Positions 21,777 through 31,872 are shown, numbered from the stretch's first letter. The stretch: 64,000 nt of DNA from Macrosoma leucophasiata (GCA_036365455.1 JAWQUS010000025.1:25642001-25706000); one strand, 5' to 3'. Notes: generated from the sequence alone by a model not told the origin. Translations and numbers: made by a program.

Positions 21777-22572
21777 ATAATAATAATAATAATAAGGGGG
21801 CAGAGCAGCTTGTGGCGAGCTGTTGGTGAGTAGCGACACCACCCCCTACCATCACCTCGAGTTCCTCCGAGAGAACTGGGCTCCGCCTCGTCCGCCACAC
21901 AGAGGTACGGCCGGACAGAGCATCAGGTCTCTCACCTCTGGCTTGCCTTCATTGGCCGGTCAGAGTGGGGCGCTAGAGGTATGGCATTTGCAGAAATTTA
22001 GATAATAGGCTGTTGTCTAAATTTCTGAAAGAGCCATACACTCGGGGGTGGAAGTGTCTAAAGGCATAATAGCGGGGAAGCCCGCTCCGAGCTCGAGATT
22101 ACTCGCTCGTGATGGTGAAACCGGGGCCACACCTCTCGACACCCCCAGCCTCTCTCAACAGTGTTGCCCCCTGTCGACCATCGGGTTGGCTGTTTGGGGG
22201 GCCCACCAAGGAGAGGCGAGTCACCACCTGCCTAAAGTAGGATTCGATAATGTGAGATGTTGAATATAGGCAGGTGCCGGATCTCACTCCATAGGCCCAG
22301 CCAGCTAGTCCCCCCAGTTCACCCACATAGCCCAAAGTTTGGCAAATCACTTTTCATTACAATAGTCCCATTATATTCTGCGGGGTCTGTCTGTGTCTGT
22401 ATTAACTATTGATGCAGTCAGAGAGAGGTCCCGCCGAATATAACCCATTACAAAGTAGATCAAAATTCTCGAAAGGGCCTCTACGTGTTGGACCCCCCAT
22501 GTCCCCGCGCAAGCCTGACAAAGGTCCGGGGTTCAAATTGGACTCCGTGCTGACGAGAGACATAATAATAAT
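21777..22572 (-). mobile_element. (ATT)n-tailed element, long copy
   Basis: On the minus strand it begins TCTCTCGTCAGCACGGAGTC near 22560 and ends in (TTA)n at 21797-21777. Its first ~465 bp are almost identical to 22573-23037; the remaining ~300 bp are unique here. GC-rich, with only short frames. I take it as a non-autonomous or 3'-end retroelement that inserts at TAA repeats; the parent family is not identified. Confidence 0.6.
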
Positions 22573-23037
22573 GGTTACTCGCTCGTGATGGTGAAACCGG
22601 GGCCACACCTCTCGACACCCCCAGCCTCTCTCAACAGTGTTGCCCCCTGTCGACCATCGGGTTGGCTGTTTGGGGGGCCCACCAAGGAGAGGCGAGTCAC
22701 CACCTGCCTAAAGTAGGATTCGATAATGTGAGATGTTGAATATAGGCAGGTGCCGGATCTCACTCCATAGGCCCAGCCAGCTAGTCCCCCCAATTCACCC
22801 ACATAGCCCAAAGTTTGGCAAATCACTTTTCATTACAATAGTCCCATTATATTCTGCGGGGTCTGTCTGTGTCTGTATTAACTATTGATGCAGTCAGAGA
22901 GAGGTCCCGCCGAATATAACCCAATACAAAGTAGATCAAAATTCTCGAAAGGGCCTCTACGTGTTGGACCCCCCATGTCCCCGCGCAAGCCTGACAAAGG
23001 TCCGGGGTTCAAATTGGACCCCGTGCTGACGAGAGAC
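22573..23037 (-). mobile_element. (ATT)n-tailed element, short copy
   Basis: Offset of 476 bp from the long copy, with only about three base differences visible (for example CCCCCAGTTC/CCCCCAATTC and GGACTCCGTG/GGACCCCGTG). Its minus-strand 3' end is GAGTAACC(ATT)n at a point where the long copy continues. The 83-aa frame in both copies (on minus) is identical but has no domain. Confidence 0.65.
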
Positions 23038-23398
23038 ATAATAATAATAATGGCAACTCATACGTCCCACTGCTGGGCACGAGTCTCTCCCCTTTTTTGG
23101 GGGGAGGCCTGGAGCTTACTCCACCACGCTGCTCCAATGCGGATTGGTGGAGGTGGGTGGGTTAGTGGCCAACCCACTGTCGGATGTTTTTAAACCGCCC
23201 ATAAGGCCTCCGACAAGGTTTAACGACTGCTATCCATCGATAGCAACCGGGACCGACGGCTTAACGTGCCCTCCGAAGCACGGAAACGCGCACTTAATTT
23301 GCCACTAGCGGTCACCCATCACACTACCCGACCGCGCCCGTAGTGCTTAACCGAGCAGATCGCTTACGATCTACACCAGCCGCTGGGCCATGCGCGCC
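23038..23398 (-). mobile_element. 5S rRNA-like SINE with (ATT)n tail
   Basis: The minus-strand 5' ~100 bp resemble the 3' two-thirds of 5S rRNA, including its internal promoter: GGTTAAGCACTACGGGCGCG then GTAGTGTGATGGGTGACCGC, matching the 5S pattern CTAAGCAG..TCGGGC..GGTTAGTACTTGGATGGGAGACCGC in order and spacing. The body ends CCAGCAGTGGGACGTATGAG then TTGCC(ATT)n. This is the SINE3 plan (5S head plus LINE-like tail). Shorter tail-only copies are at 3291, 33474 and 51871. Confidence 0.7.
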
Positions 23399-23439
23399 TT
23401 TGCAATTTGCATCAAAATATATTCTAACTACATTGTAAC

Positions 23440-24060
23440 TGTATTGTAAAAATCCTACAAAATGTAATTTTCGCTATAGAATCTGGAATATTATTAGGTA
23501 ATGCCTGCGCTGGGATCTCCGTCACTAGAGCTCAACTACACGTGAAAAGTAAATTATTCAAATATTTTTTTATTTAAGGAAAAATGGAAAGAAAAATTTG
23601 ACTTCAGGCGAGACTCGAACTCGCGGCCTACTGGGAATCTAGTCCAGCCGCTCTTCCAATTGAGCTACTGAAGTCCTGCCCGATTTGTCAAATCTTTCCT
23701 TCACATTTATTGCATTGCTTTATGGTAGCAGCAGCGCTATCTATTGCCAACTATGCTAGTTAGGCAAGTTGGCCTGAAGTCAAAAATTTTTCTTTCCATT
23801 TTTCTTTAAATAAAATATATTTCACAAGCATGTGTTAATGTGAAATAATATAAAACAATTATTCAAATATTATTGACAAATCTATTGTGTCAATAACTAG
23901 AGTTACAGATGGATGCAATCTTTTGGAATTGGATGCAGTGTAATGAAGAGATTGGTCTTTGGTATTCGAGAATTGATCGCCAATTGTCATGTCAAGCATG
24001 GTTGTACTTGTATTCTCCCCTGACGCACAATACTATTGGGCGTATCTTGTAAAAGGCTTT
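23440..24060 (+). repeat. Unclassified repeat (family D), plus copy, split by SINE
   Basis: 23490-23553 and 23872-24060 align in order with the reverse complement of 28420-28045 (GGTAATGCCTGCGC, GATGGATGCAATCTTTTGGA, GAATTGATCGCC). A tRNA-like retroposon (23567-23857) sits in the middle. Non-coding. Confidence 0.55.
23567..23857 (-). mobile_element. tRNA-like inverted-arm retroposon, copy 1
   Basis: Framed by a perfect 14-bp direct repeat (ATTATTCAAATATT at 23553-23566 and 23858-23871). On the minus strand: leader TGTTTTATATTATTTC, internal region, then at 23675-23600 a 76-nt tRNA-like domain with a perfect 7-bp acceptor stem GACTTCA/TGAAGTC, D arm with A box TAGCTCAATTGG, T arm GCGAG-TTCGAGT-CTCGC, and an A/T-rich tail. 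The anticodon loop has 9 bases, so it is not a functional tRNA. The opposite end carries a short inverted piece of the same arm. Family described under findings. Confidence 0.8.
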
Positions 24061-24740
24061 TTCTATCTTGTAAAATGTTTCGACTAATATGGTGTGGAGT
24101 AATTGGTCTGTAGCGACATATTATTTAAATATAGAAATGTGTACTTACAACATAATGTGCATATAAAAATCGTAATCCTACTCCTACATTCTCAGAAAAT
24201 TTCAGCTCGTAATTGCTTTAAAATTCAATATATATAACGAGTGAATATTGTGATATAAAATCTAATATTGATATCGTAAAACAGCCATGAATAAACAAAA
24301 GCCAAGAATATTTTCCGCTATAAAACTTTTAGAGCCATCGACGCCGTACTTGATTACTTATCCATAATTAATTAATCTCTCTGGGCGTTGCATCTAATTG
24401 AAATTCACTTGATTTTATAAATGGCTACAGATGATAAAATGTTATTTCTAATTTAATATTTTGTTATCTGTCTTTAAGACATTTCAGGACAATTTTTTTA
24501 TCGTTTTCATATTTTTACGTTTTGTCTTCAAAACCGACCAAGTGCGTGTCGTGCTCTAAGCAATGTAGGGTTCCGTTTTTTGAGTATATTATAAATCGTA
24601 ACTACTACTTGTAAATATATGGAGCTTAATTAGCTTTCCTTTTAAATTAGTTATAAAATGCTTAGCCTGGAGATGTCAAAAAGCTTGCAAAAGGCTGGAA
24701 TCGTGAGTGTTTACATAAATGTATGCTGACATACATGAAA
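24061..24740. other. Non-coding stretch
   Basis: AT-rich; nothing recognised apart from a possible short family A remnant around 24665-24735. Confidence 0.45.
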
Positions 24741-24811
24741 TTACCTCTGCCTACCAAGAGGTAGGCAGAGGTAAAATCTCCTATACTCTCCAAAGACGGA
24801 GAGTATAGGAG
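24741..24811. repeat. Two adjacent perfect hairpins
   Basis: 24741-24755 and 24760-24774 form a 15-bp perfect stem (TTACCTCTGCCTACC) with a 4-base loop. Three bases further, 24778-24791 and 24798-24811 form a 14-bp perfect stem (CTCCTATACTCTCC) with a 6-base loop. The first stem uses the GGTAGGCAGAGGTAA phrase from family A. Confidence 0.85.
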
Positions 24812-24908
24812 TGGGATTACGATCACATGAGGTTGTAAGTACAAAGGAGATATTGCAAAAATGTAAGGTTATTGGCACATTAAATTCGACTCAGACAAAC
24901 ATACGTGC

Positions 24909-27900
24909 ATAAGTTTCCTTATCGGATCACAACTACATATGCTTTACGTATCGCACAGTAAAGCCCACGGATGCAGCTGTACGAAGAAGGAATCCCCGGC
25001 ACACTGACTGGACGTCGTTTAGACGTGACCTAAAAGTAGAACTAGGGAATCTAACAGGTAAACTGAACTCAGCCTTGGATATTGAATTCGAAGCAGAGAG
25101 GTTGTGCAAAGCCATTGTGACCTCGTGGGTAAGCAATTGCCCAGAGCATAAGGTAATTAGTAAAAAGGAACCATGGTGGACTCCTGAGGTAGCGAAAAGC
25201 CGTCAGGAGGCCAGACGGGCCTTCAACACTGCCAAAGCTTGTAAGAACTTTGAAATATATTCGAGGGCCCTTACACTGTACAGCAATGCAGTTAGGAAGG
25301 CAAAACGCAGGGCTTGGAGAGATCACTGTAGTAGAATTACTAGTGCCCCAGAAGGGATGCGACTCTCGAAGGCGTTGTCGACAACCAAAGACTGTCCACT
25401 TACGACAGTCCGCAAACATGACGGTCGACTAACCGAATCCGGGAGGGATACGTTAGAGGTAATGCTAAACACACACTTTCCGGACTCTATTGCTCTACAT
25501 GATGATGAAGATGCGATTCATGCAGAAGAAGTGCAGTGCCACACTCGTAAACATGACTGGATGACTGCGAAAAAGGTAGTAGACGATAAAAAGATTGCCT
25601 GGGCCATGGGAACCTTCCAGCCATTCAAATCCCCTGGCCCGGATGGAATCTATCCTGTAATGCTACAACAAGGTATGCCTATACTTAATAAACATCTTTG
25701 TAGGTTATACAGGGCTTGTATCGCCTTTGGTTATATACCGAAGGCTTGGAGACAGGTAAATGTGGTATTTATACCAAAACCGGGTAAGGCAGACTATGAG
25801 GAGGCTAAATCATATAGACCTATTAGTCTTCAATCATTTCTGCTTAAGGCAATGGAAAAATTAGTGGATAGACACATACGGGAGGGTCCACTAAAGAAGA
25901 AACCATTGCAGAGACTTCAGTGCGCCTATCAGCCTGGTAAGTCAACTGAAACTGCACTACATTATGTGGTAAGTCGTGCTGAGGCAGCCCTAGAAAATAA
26001 AGAAATATGCCTAGGAGCATTCCTGGATGTGGAAGGAGCATTTGATCGCACCACCTTCCTATCCATCAGAAGGGCTGCAACAGAGCATGGTATTAATGAT
26101 ACCCTTTGCAAATGGATCGAATGCATGCTAAAGGGGAGGATAATAAACTCTACTGTAATGGGTGAGTCCATAAAGGCGAAAACAACGAGAGGGTGCCCGC
26201 AAGGGGGGGTTCTATCACCGCTTTTGTGGAGCCTCGTTGTTAATTCGCTCTTGGTTGAGCTCAACGAGGGTGCTTTTTATACAGTGGGCTATGCGGACGA
26301 CCTGGCCATTATGGTCAATGGTAAGTTTCCGGGTACTGTATCAACTCTAATGCAGAAAGCACTGATGATGGTTGAACACTGGTGTAAACACAATAGTTTG
26401 ACTATCAACCCGTCTAAAACTACGATAATACCGTTTACAAGACGAAGGGCTCTAACAGAACTAAGGAGACTAACTCTTTGTAATGTGGAGCTGGAATGGT
26501 CCACAGAGGTAAAGTATTTAGGTGTAACACTAGATAAAAAGCTCACGTGGAAGGGCCATGTTAACTGTATTACCCAAAAGGCTCTTAGAATTTTTGGCTG
26601 GTGCAGATCAACGTATGGCAAAACCTGGGGTCTGAAACCACAGGTAATAAAATGGTTGTATACAGTAATGGTTCGACCCATTCTGTTATATGGTAGTATA
26701 GTGTGGTGGCCAAGAACCAAACTGACGACATGTAGAGAACTTCTACGAAAGATACAGAGAACGGCATGCATGGCCATTTCTGGTGCTTTCCGCACTACAC
26801 CCACAGCGGCCTTGGAAATCATTTTGGGACTTGAACCACTTCACATAACAGTTGAGGTCGAAGCTAGGAAAGCACTCCATAGACTGGCGACAGCTGGTTA
26901 TTGGCACAGCTCCATGCCGAGATTGCAACACACGCGATTCGAGACCAACACTGGGCTTGATAGAGTACTGCACATGGTAAGTGACAAATGTCTAACTACG
27001 TTTGTATTCCATAGGAACTACAACGTCACCATCCCGACAAGGGAGGAGTGGAAAAGGGGAATGCGCTCTCTTGGATCCAACAGCGTAGTCTGGTATACTG
27101 ATGGATCCAAGATGACTGCTGGTACAGGGGCTGGAGTATATAGCTGTGACTACGAGTGTAGTCAAAGTATGGGTAAATATGCCACAGTTTTCCAAGCAGA
27201 GGCTTATGCGATTGTGGCATGTGCCAAAGAGAGTCTGTCAAGTGGTGCAGCCGGGAAAGACATTTACATTCTCAGCGATAGCCAGGCAGCTCTGAAAGCC
27301 CTGACATCGTTTAGGGTTAACTCGAGGCTGATACTTGAAGGTGTGCAAACCCTTAATAAATTAGGTAAGCACAACAGAGTTAGGCTAATATGGGTGCCGG
27401 GGCATGAAGGCATCAGGGGCAATGAAAGGGCCGATGAACTAGCTAGACTTGGTTCCAATACCAAACTAGTGGGTCCTGAGCCATTCGTGGGAATTTCAGC
27501 AACCACCACATACACTGCCTTAAGGGCGTATGCCGCAGAACGACATCTGAAGGAATGGACGAACGTCCAGGGACAGGTACATTCGAAAAGGTTTCTAGGG
27601 GTCGACACGATCTACAATAAGAACATCCTACGATTAAATAGGCAAGATTTGCGAATGATTGTGGGAGTTTTCACAGGCCATTTCGGCACGAGGCAGCACC
27701 TACAGCGGATGCACCTGGGTGAAGATTCACTGTGCAGAGCTTGTGGTGAGCACGAGGAGACAATGGAACATCTCTTATGCCAATGTGATGGCCTTGCTGG
27801 TAAGCGTATGAAGATCCTCGGGGTGGCATATCCTACACCGGGAGATTATAAGGTACTGTACATCAGGGACACCATCAAATATATCTCAGATATATTTAAA

Positions 27901-28010
27901 GGGACCATGGATGGAAGTATATAGGGTCTTGGGGGTGAACACAAAAGATCCCAATGGGTCGAAGTGTCCCAGTGTAACAGCTGGCCCCACAATAAGATAA
28001 GATAAGATAA
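24909..28010 (+). mobile_element. Non-LTR retrotransposon with RNase H, 5'-truncated, TSD
   Basis: The unit starts inside the endonuclease region and ends in (GATAA)n at 27992-28010. CATACGTGC occurs just before (24900-24908) and just after (28011-28019), a target-site duplication of at least 9 bp. A complete 3' end with a cut 5' end is the usual product of target-primed reverse transcription. It sits inside a family D repeat, whose 24868-24908 piece is its left flank. Confidence 0.88.
24913..27924 (+). CDS. LINE ORF2: APE remnant, RT, RNase H, zinc motif
   Basis: The frame opens at 24913 after a stop, with the last strand of an APE endonuclease (SDHNYICFTYR) and a linker; the first ATG is 25075 (949 codons from there). 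Counting from that Met: RT begins near residue 120, with KSPGPDGIYPVML at ~185, AFLDVEGAFDRTTF at ~315, GCPQGGVLSPLLW at ~375 and the catalytic YADDLAIMV at ~405. RNase H has YTDGSKMTAGTGAG (~672), LSDSQAALKAL (~733), GNERADELARLG (~780). A CRACGEHEETMEHLLCQC zinc motif (~887) precedes the stop at 27922. RNase H in this place marks the I superfamily (I, LOA, Nimb or R1-type); I do not resolve the clade. No stop or frameshift, so it is young, but without a complete endonuclease it should be unable to move by itself. Confidence 0.92.
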   Translation, partial: VSLSDHNYICFTYRTVKPTDAAVRRRNPRHTDWTSFRRDLKVELGNLTGKLNSALDIEFEAERLCKAIVTSWVSNCPEHKVISKKEPWWTPEVAKSRQEARRAFNTAKACKNFEIYSRALTLYSNAVRKAKRRAWRDHCSRITSAPEGMRLSKALSTTKDCPLTTVRKHDGRLTESGRDTLEVMLNTHFPDSIALHDDEDAIHAEEVQCHTRKHDWMTAKKVVDDKKIAWAMGTFQPFKSPGPDGIYPVMLQQGMPILNKHLCRLYRACIAFGYIPKAWRQVNVVFIPKPGKADYEEAKSYRPISLQSFLLKAMEKLVDRHIREGPLKKKPLQRLQCAYQPGKSTETALHYVVSRAEAALENKEICLGAFLDVEGAFDRTTFLSIRRAATEHGINDTLCKWIECMLKGRIINSTVMGESIKAKTTRGCPQGGVLSPLLWSLVVNSLLVELNEGAFYTVGYADDLAIMVNGKFPGTVSTLMQKALMMVEHWCKHNSLTINPSKTTIIPFTRRRALTELRRLTLCNVELEWSTEVKYLGVTLDKKLTWKGHVNCITQKALRIFGWCRSTYGKTWGLKPQVIKWLYTVMVRPILLYGSIVWWPRTKLTTCRELLRKIQRTACMAISGAFRTTPTAALEIILGLEPLHITVEVEARKALHRLATAGYWHSSMPRLQHTRFETNTGLDRVLHMVSDKCLTTFVFHRNYNVTIPTREEWKRGMRSLGSNSVVWYTDGSKMTAGTGAGVYSCDYECSQSMGKYATVFQAEAYAIVACAKESLSSGAAGKDIYILSDSQAALKALTSFRVNSRLILEGVQTLNKLGKHNRVRLIWVPGHEGIRGNERADELARLGSNTKLVGPEPFVGISATTTYTALRAYAAERHLKEWTNVQGQVHSKRFLGVDTIYNKNILRLNRQDLRMIVGVFTGHFGTRQHLQRMHLGEDSLCRACGEHEETMEHLLCQCDGLAGKRMKILGVAYPTPGDYKVLYIRDTIKYISDIFKGTMDGSI

Positions 28011-28019
28011 CATACGTGC

Positions 28020-28420
28020 GCGTTAAATGTCGATAACATTTAAATAATTTACTTTTCATGTGAAGTTGAGCTCAAGTGACGGAGATCCAGGCGCAGGCAT
28101 TGCCTAATAATACACTATGTCATTACAGAACAATTTCTTCGTCGTTCTCGCGTTAGTTGAAATACACGAAAACAAAAGCTTTTGTCAAAGATGCAAACAA
28201 TATTGCGCGTCATCAGGGAAGAATATTCCAATACACCACAATCACCACGCTTGACATGACGATCAGCGATCAATTCTCGTATATCAAAGACCAATCTCCT
28301 CATTACTGCGGATCCAATTCCAAAAGATTGCATCCATCTATCTGTACTTGACCCGGTGCAACGAGTTATTGGCACAATAAATTCGACTCAGATAAACATA
28401 CGTGCTCGTAAAACGTCCTC
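28020..28420 (-). repeat. Unclassified repeat (family D), minus copy
   Basis: Reverse complement of 23440-24060 in content. ATTGGCACANTAAATTCGAC and TCAGAYAAACATACGTGC occur both at 24871-24908 and at 28370-28411, so if the LINE is removed the copy is bounded by ~40-bp direct repeats about 395 bp apart. An 86-aa minus frame has no motif. Confidence 0.5.
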
Positions 28421-28663
28421 GACAAAGGAATTGTTCTGTTACTTCAGACATAAAACTGGAGATACGCTGAATATTTATTGTATGGACGGACAAACAAATG
28501 GGCGATATTGAATGCCTTGGCCTGGCTAACTGGCTAGTGCTGTAGAAATTTGTTTCTACTCGACTGGTCCTAGATAATGTTGGGTTGTTAATATTTTGAA
28601 CAACATTTTATAGGGTGGATCAAACAACAATCTAAAAAAAATAAACATTGTTAACTATGATTT

Positions 28664-28885
28664 CTTACGTTTTTTGGCCCATTTTACAGGTGGCGAGCCT
28701 GTTGACATCTCCGGGCACATTACCAAACTTCGAGGTACTGGGAAATTTCCAGAAAATGGAAAAATCCCAATAAACCAGAGATAAAGGACTTTACACCATT
28801 ATCTCTGATAACCCCCTACCCGGGAATCGAACTCAAGACCTCAGCGTAGTAGTAGTGGCCAGCTACCACTAGGCTACAGAGGCAG
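28664..28885 (-). mobile_element. tRNA-derived SINE, family A (3'-truncated)
   Basis: Contains the tRNA-like head (TAGCCTAGTGGTAGC, GAGTTCGATTCCCGGG on the minus strand) and about two thirds of the body, stopping at the TTTTGGCCCATTTTACAGG phrase. Confidence 0.8.
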
Positions 28886-28969
28886 TTAATAAATTACCTA
28901 ATGAAATAAAGGAATGTGATATCGTTGCAATGTTTAAAACCAACAAACTGATAGCAAGGAAATGAGGAA

Positions 28970-29188
28970 TATCGTGTTCCGGTCAGGTGGTAATGTACGG
29001 CTCGGTAATTTCCGGTACGGCTCTGTAATTTCCGGCACAGAGGCATAACACCTTATGCCTCAGGAGTGGCAGCGCATCTGCATTTTGACCTCTGTTCATT
29101 GTGTAAGTATCTATAAGCTGCAGACATCACTTAACATCAATGTGAATTGCACGCTTGTTTGTCACTTTTGTAACATAAAAAAAATATA
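28970..29188 (+). repeat. Family B A-tailed retroposon with internal duplication
   Basis: Plus-strand copy ending TAACAT plus A8. A ~25-bp piece around TGTAATTTCCGG is duplicated at 29003-29037. Confidence 0.75.
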
Positions 29189-29384
29189 TTAAGTGCCAGA
29201 AGAGTAGGTAAGCGTAATCAAAAAGTGTAGGTAAACATAATCATAATAAAACATCCTATTTTTTAAGTCTCATTGTAAAAGAACTTGTATGCTTGAGATT
29301 AAATAAAGATCTTTTAACCTAAATTATCCGCTAACAACCTCATATCAAAGATGTACAGATGATGTAGAATAGGCCGGCGACGTA

Positions 29385-29650
29385 CTGATATGTATGTGAC
29401 CCGGTAAACTTCGTTTTGCCTCAGAATGAAATAATATGTCAAAGGTTTAACAGATACGGACTATTTGCATGGGAAAATGAAATGTGATTTTTACTATTTC
29501 CCTTCAATTTCTTCATATCTTCTTCCTTTTAAGCCTTCCCTGGACTTCCAAAAATCATTCAAAACCAAAATTAGCCAAATCGGTCCAGCCGTTCTCGAGT
29601 ATGAGCGAGACTAACGAACAGCAATAGATTTTTATATAAACAGATAGATT
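29385..29650 (+). repeat. Repeat with inverted partner at 34095-34335
   Basis: Shares CAAAGGTTTRAYMGATACGG, CCCTTCAATTYCT, ACCAAAATTAGCCAAATCGG and GAGCGAGACTAACGAACAG with the reverse complement of 34095-34335. It is a short non-coding repeat, possibly a Helitron- or MITE-type element; ends are unclear. Confidence 0.6.
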
Positions 29651-30593
29651 TTAGAACGTTTACATGATCAAAATTACGTCAACTAATAAACAAAGTCTTT
29701 ACAAGGAATACCAACACGAATACATAGCTGAAAACATCTCTCAAAGTACTTCTGCATCTTGAAACTACACCTTAAAAAAGATATCCGCCAAACACTCGTA
29801 TTTGCACAAACTATTTCAGATACACAAAGACATCCAAACTCCTTGTTACCCGCTCGAAATCCACTTCAGTTACACAAAAGTACCTCATCACCGTCGAAAC
29901 AATGCAATCATTGGCTGTTTTTCACCCACACCGTAAACGGGGTCTCAACTCGACCCAATATGTAAATCTGAGTCAGGAACGTTTCACACCTGGATTGTTA
30001 TATCGAGCGACAGTGTAAGACGTTCGTGACCAATCGGAACCCGAAGTAGGTCGTATGAATTTAGATCGTATGGTACGAAGCTGGATTTCAATTAAATAGT
30101 TCGAAATCTGAAGCTTGGGTTGGTATTTGGTATATCAATCAATTCTGTTGACTATTAATGTTTGGATAGAGATCCATGGACTCTGTATATTTAGCAAGAA
30201 TTGCGTCAATTTACGAGTATTATGAGACAAAAGGAAACTAGGAAGAATCTAGTGCGGCTTGATTGAAGAAGCTTGAATATTTGATCCGAATAGTTTTGGC
30301 GAAACTATTAATTTAATAAATATAGAATGTTTGATAGATTTGAGTCTGTGAAATTTAGTACGACTTGATGGAAAATTAACCTAAGTCGTCGACCCAAATA
30401 GTTTTGTAATGACTGTTGAATTAAACGAAATAACTGTTATAGATTTTGCATCAGACAGTATGACGTGGGATAAAATATAATCCCGAAAGTAGATGAAACT
30501 AGACCGAAGTCTATCTACTAAAACAAAACATAAAAATTATAAAACGATGCTTAGAAATAATTTATAACAGATTACTCACTATAGATAGAAGAT
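29651..30593. other. Non-coding stretch
   Basis: Nothing recognised. Confidence 0.45.
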
Positions 30594-30694
30594 AGACGAG
30601 GCACGAGAGGTTTGTCAGAACCGGGATGTCTGGCGCTCTACACTCTCTGCCTACCCCGTTAGGGACCTGGCGTGAAGATACATACATACATACT
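30594..30694 (+). pseudogene. RTE-like LINE C-terminal tail with (CATA)n
   Basis: Encodes ...EVCQNRDVW then STLSAYPVRDLA and a stop, followed by (CATA)n. Same family as 844-1085 on the other strand; only ~100 bp remain. Confidence 0.65.
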
Positions 30695-31634
30695 CACTAT
30701 ATATATACTTTTGCCAGTTGTTTGTGAATTAATCATGACTGCTAAGTTTGTTGTTTTTTTTTATTATTTCAGTGCAATTAAACCAATATCAGAGTATGAA
30801 AAAAAGTATTAATAGATATTTAGACCATGCCACTATGTTGGCAGAAATATTAATTTTTATGTAGGTAAACGTATTCAGTACTATCACAGTCTAAAAATGT
30901 ATCTATTAAATAATTACTTATTTCTTATACTTTGGTACTTTAACTTAAAAATTAAATAGGCTTTAAAATCGAGAATATTTTTTCGGTTTTTTTTTTTGTT
31001 TAGACTATAGTCCGATTTCACGCCCTATCGCGAATGCATTTTGTCCCATTTCATACTGCATATATACTACCTTATAATTTATTTTAAATCGCATTGGCCA
31101 TTTGACACTTTTATTGCTATTTTCAATTACTTATAGAAACGTTTTCCCTACAAAGTTAGTTATACCACAGAACAGAAATATAACCTTAAAAATTCACATT
31201 TTACTAATATATTATAATCTAAGAACTCAGATTACATAAATATTTCCCTAAGAAATACTTCCATCGGAACTTAAATCAATGAACTCAATTTATTTCACAA
31301 AATTTCAGCGTACCATTTTAAATTAAAATTACTCGAAATTCCATTAATGGCCTTAAATAAGAAAAGCTTATTCCACTTTGAACTGTTAAGTAACGAGTAA
31401 TTAGAAAACTCTCTTATTCTTTCTGGGCTTAAAACAACAAAAGTACGCCTATTCGATTTTTAACTTAGCTTATGATGAAGTCTCATTATAGCCTTCTCGT
31501 TTTCCTAATTCAAGAATAATCAAATTGAGAGAGTCTCTCTCAATTCACAAATTTTTATTATTCCATAACTCAGAAAAAAAAAGTGATCTTTAGTGAGTTG
31601 AAATTTGGTGCAAATATTTCAATTAGTGACTCAA
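30695..31634. other. Non-coding stretch
   Basis: AT-rich; nothing recognised. Confidence 0.45.
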
Positions 31635-31755
31635 AGTAGAAGGTCCTGGCACATCTCGCGTAGAAGAAGCAAAGGGAGGTGTGCCAGGACCATCTGGTGC
31701 TTTACGCTCTCTGCCTACCCCATAACGGACTTGGCGGGAAGATACATACATATCA
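31635..31755 (+). pseudogene. RTE-like LINE C-terminal tail, diverged
   Basis: Related to 30594 (CTCTCTGCCTACCCC and GAAGATACATACATA) but diverged, with a disturbed frame. Confidence 0.55.
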
Positions 31756-31837
31756 ATATTTTTGACATGTCACATAATATACCTTGTCAAACATTTATAT
31801 GTCCCCCAAAAATGCCCTCCATTTTCAATTTCTTTTA

Positions 31838-31872
31838 TTTACGTCAAACGTACTACTGACGTTTGACGTAAA
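31838..31872. repeat. Perfect 14-bp hairpin
   Basis: TTTACGTCAAACGT, 7-base loop, then its exact reverse complement. Too short to assign. Confidence 0.7.

Noticed and set aside
21777..23037. CRISPR-like or satellite array
   Set aside because: Only two long units with different ends, separated by (TAA)n; no short regular repeat-spacer pattern. The context is eukaryotic.
23600..23675. Functional tRNA gene at the tRNA-like domain
   Set aside because: Acceptor and T arms are perfect but the anticodon loop has nine bases, and the same sequence recurs many times inside a mobile element. Loop register would give AGA, yet there is no serine-type variable arm.
25069..27608. Minus-strand frames within the LINE (up to 177 aa)
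   Set aside because: Shadows of the long plus-strand RT frame.
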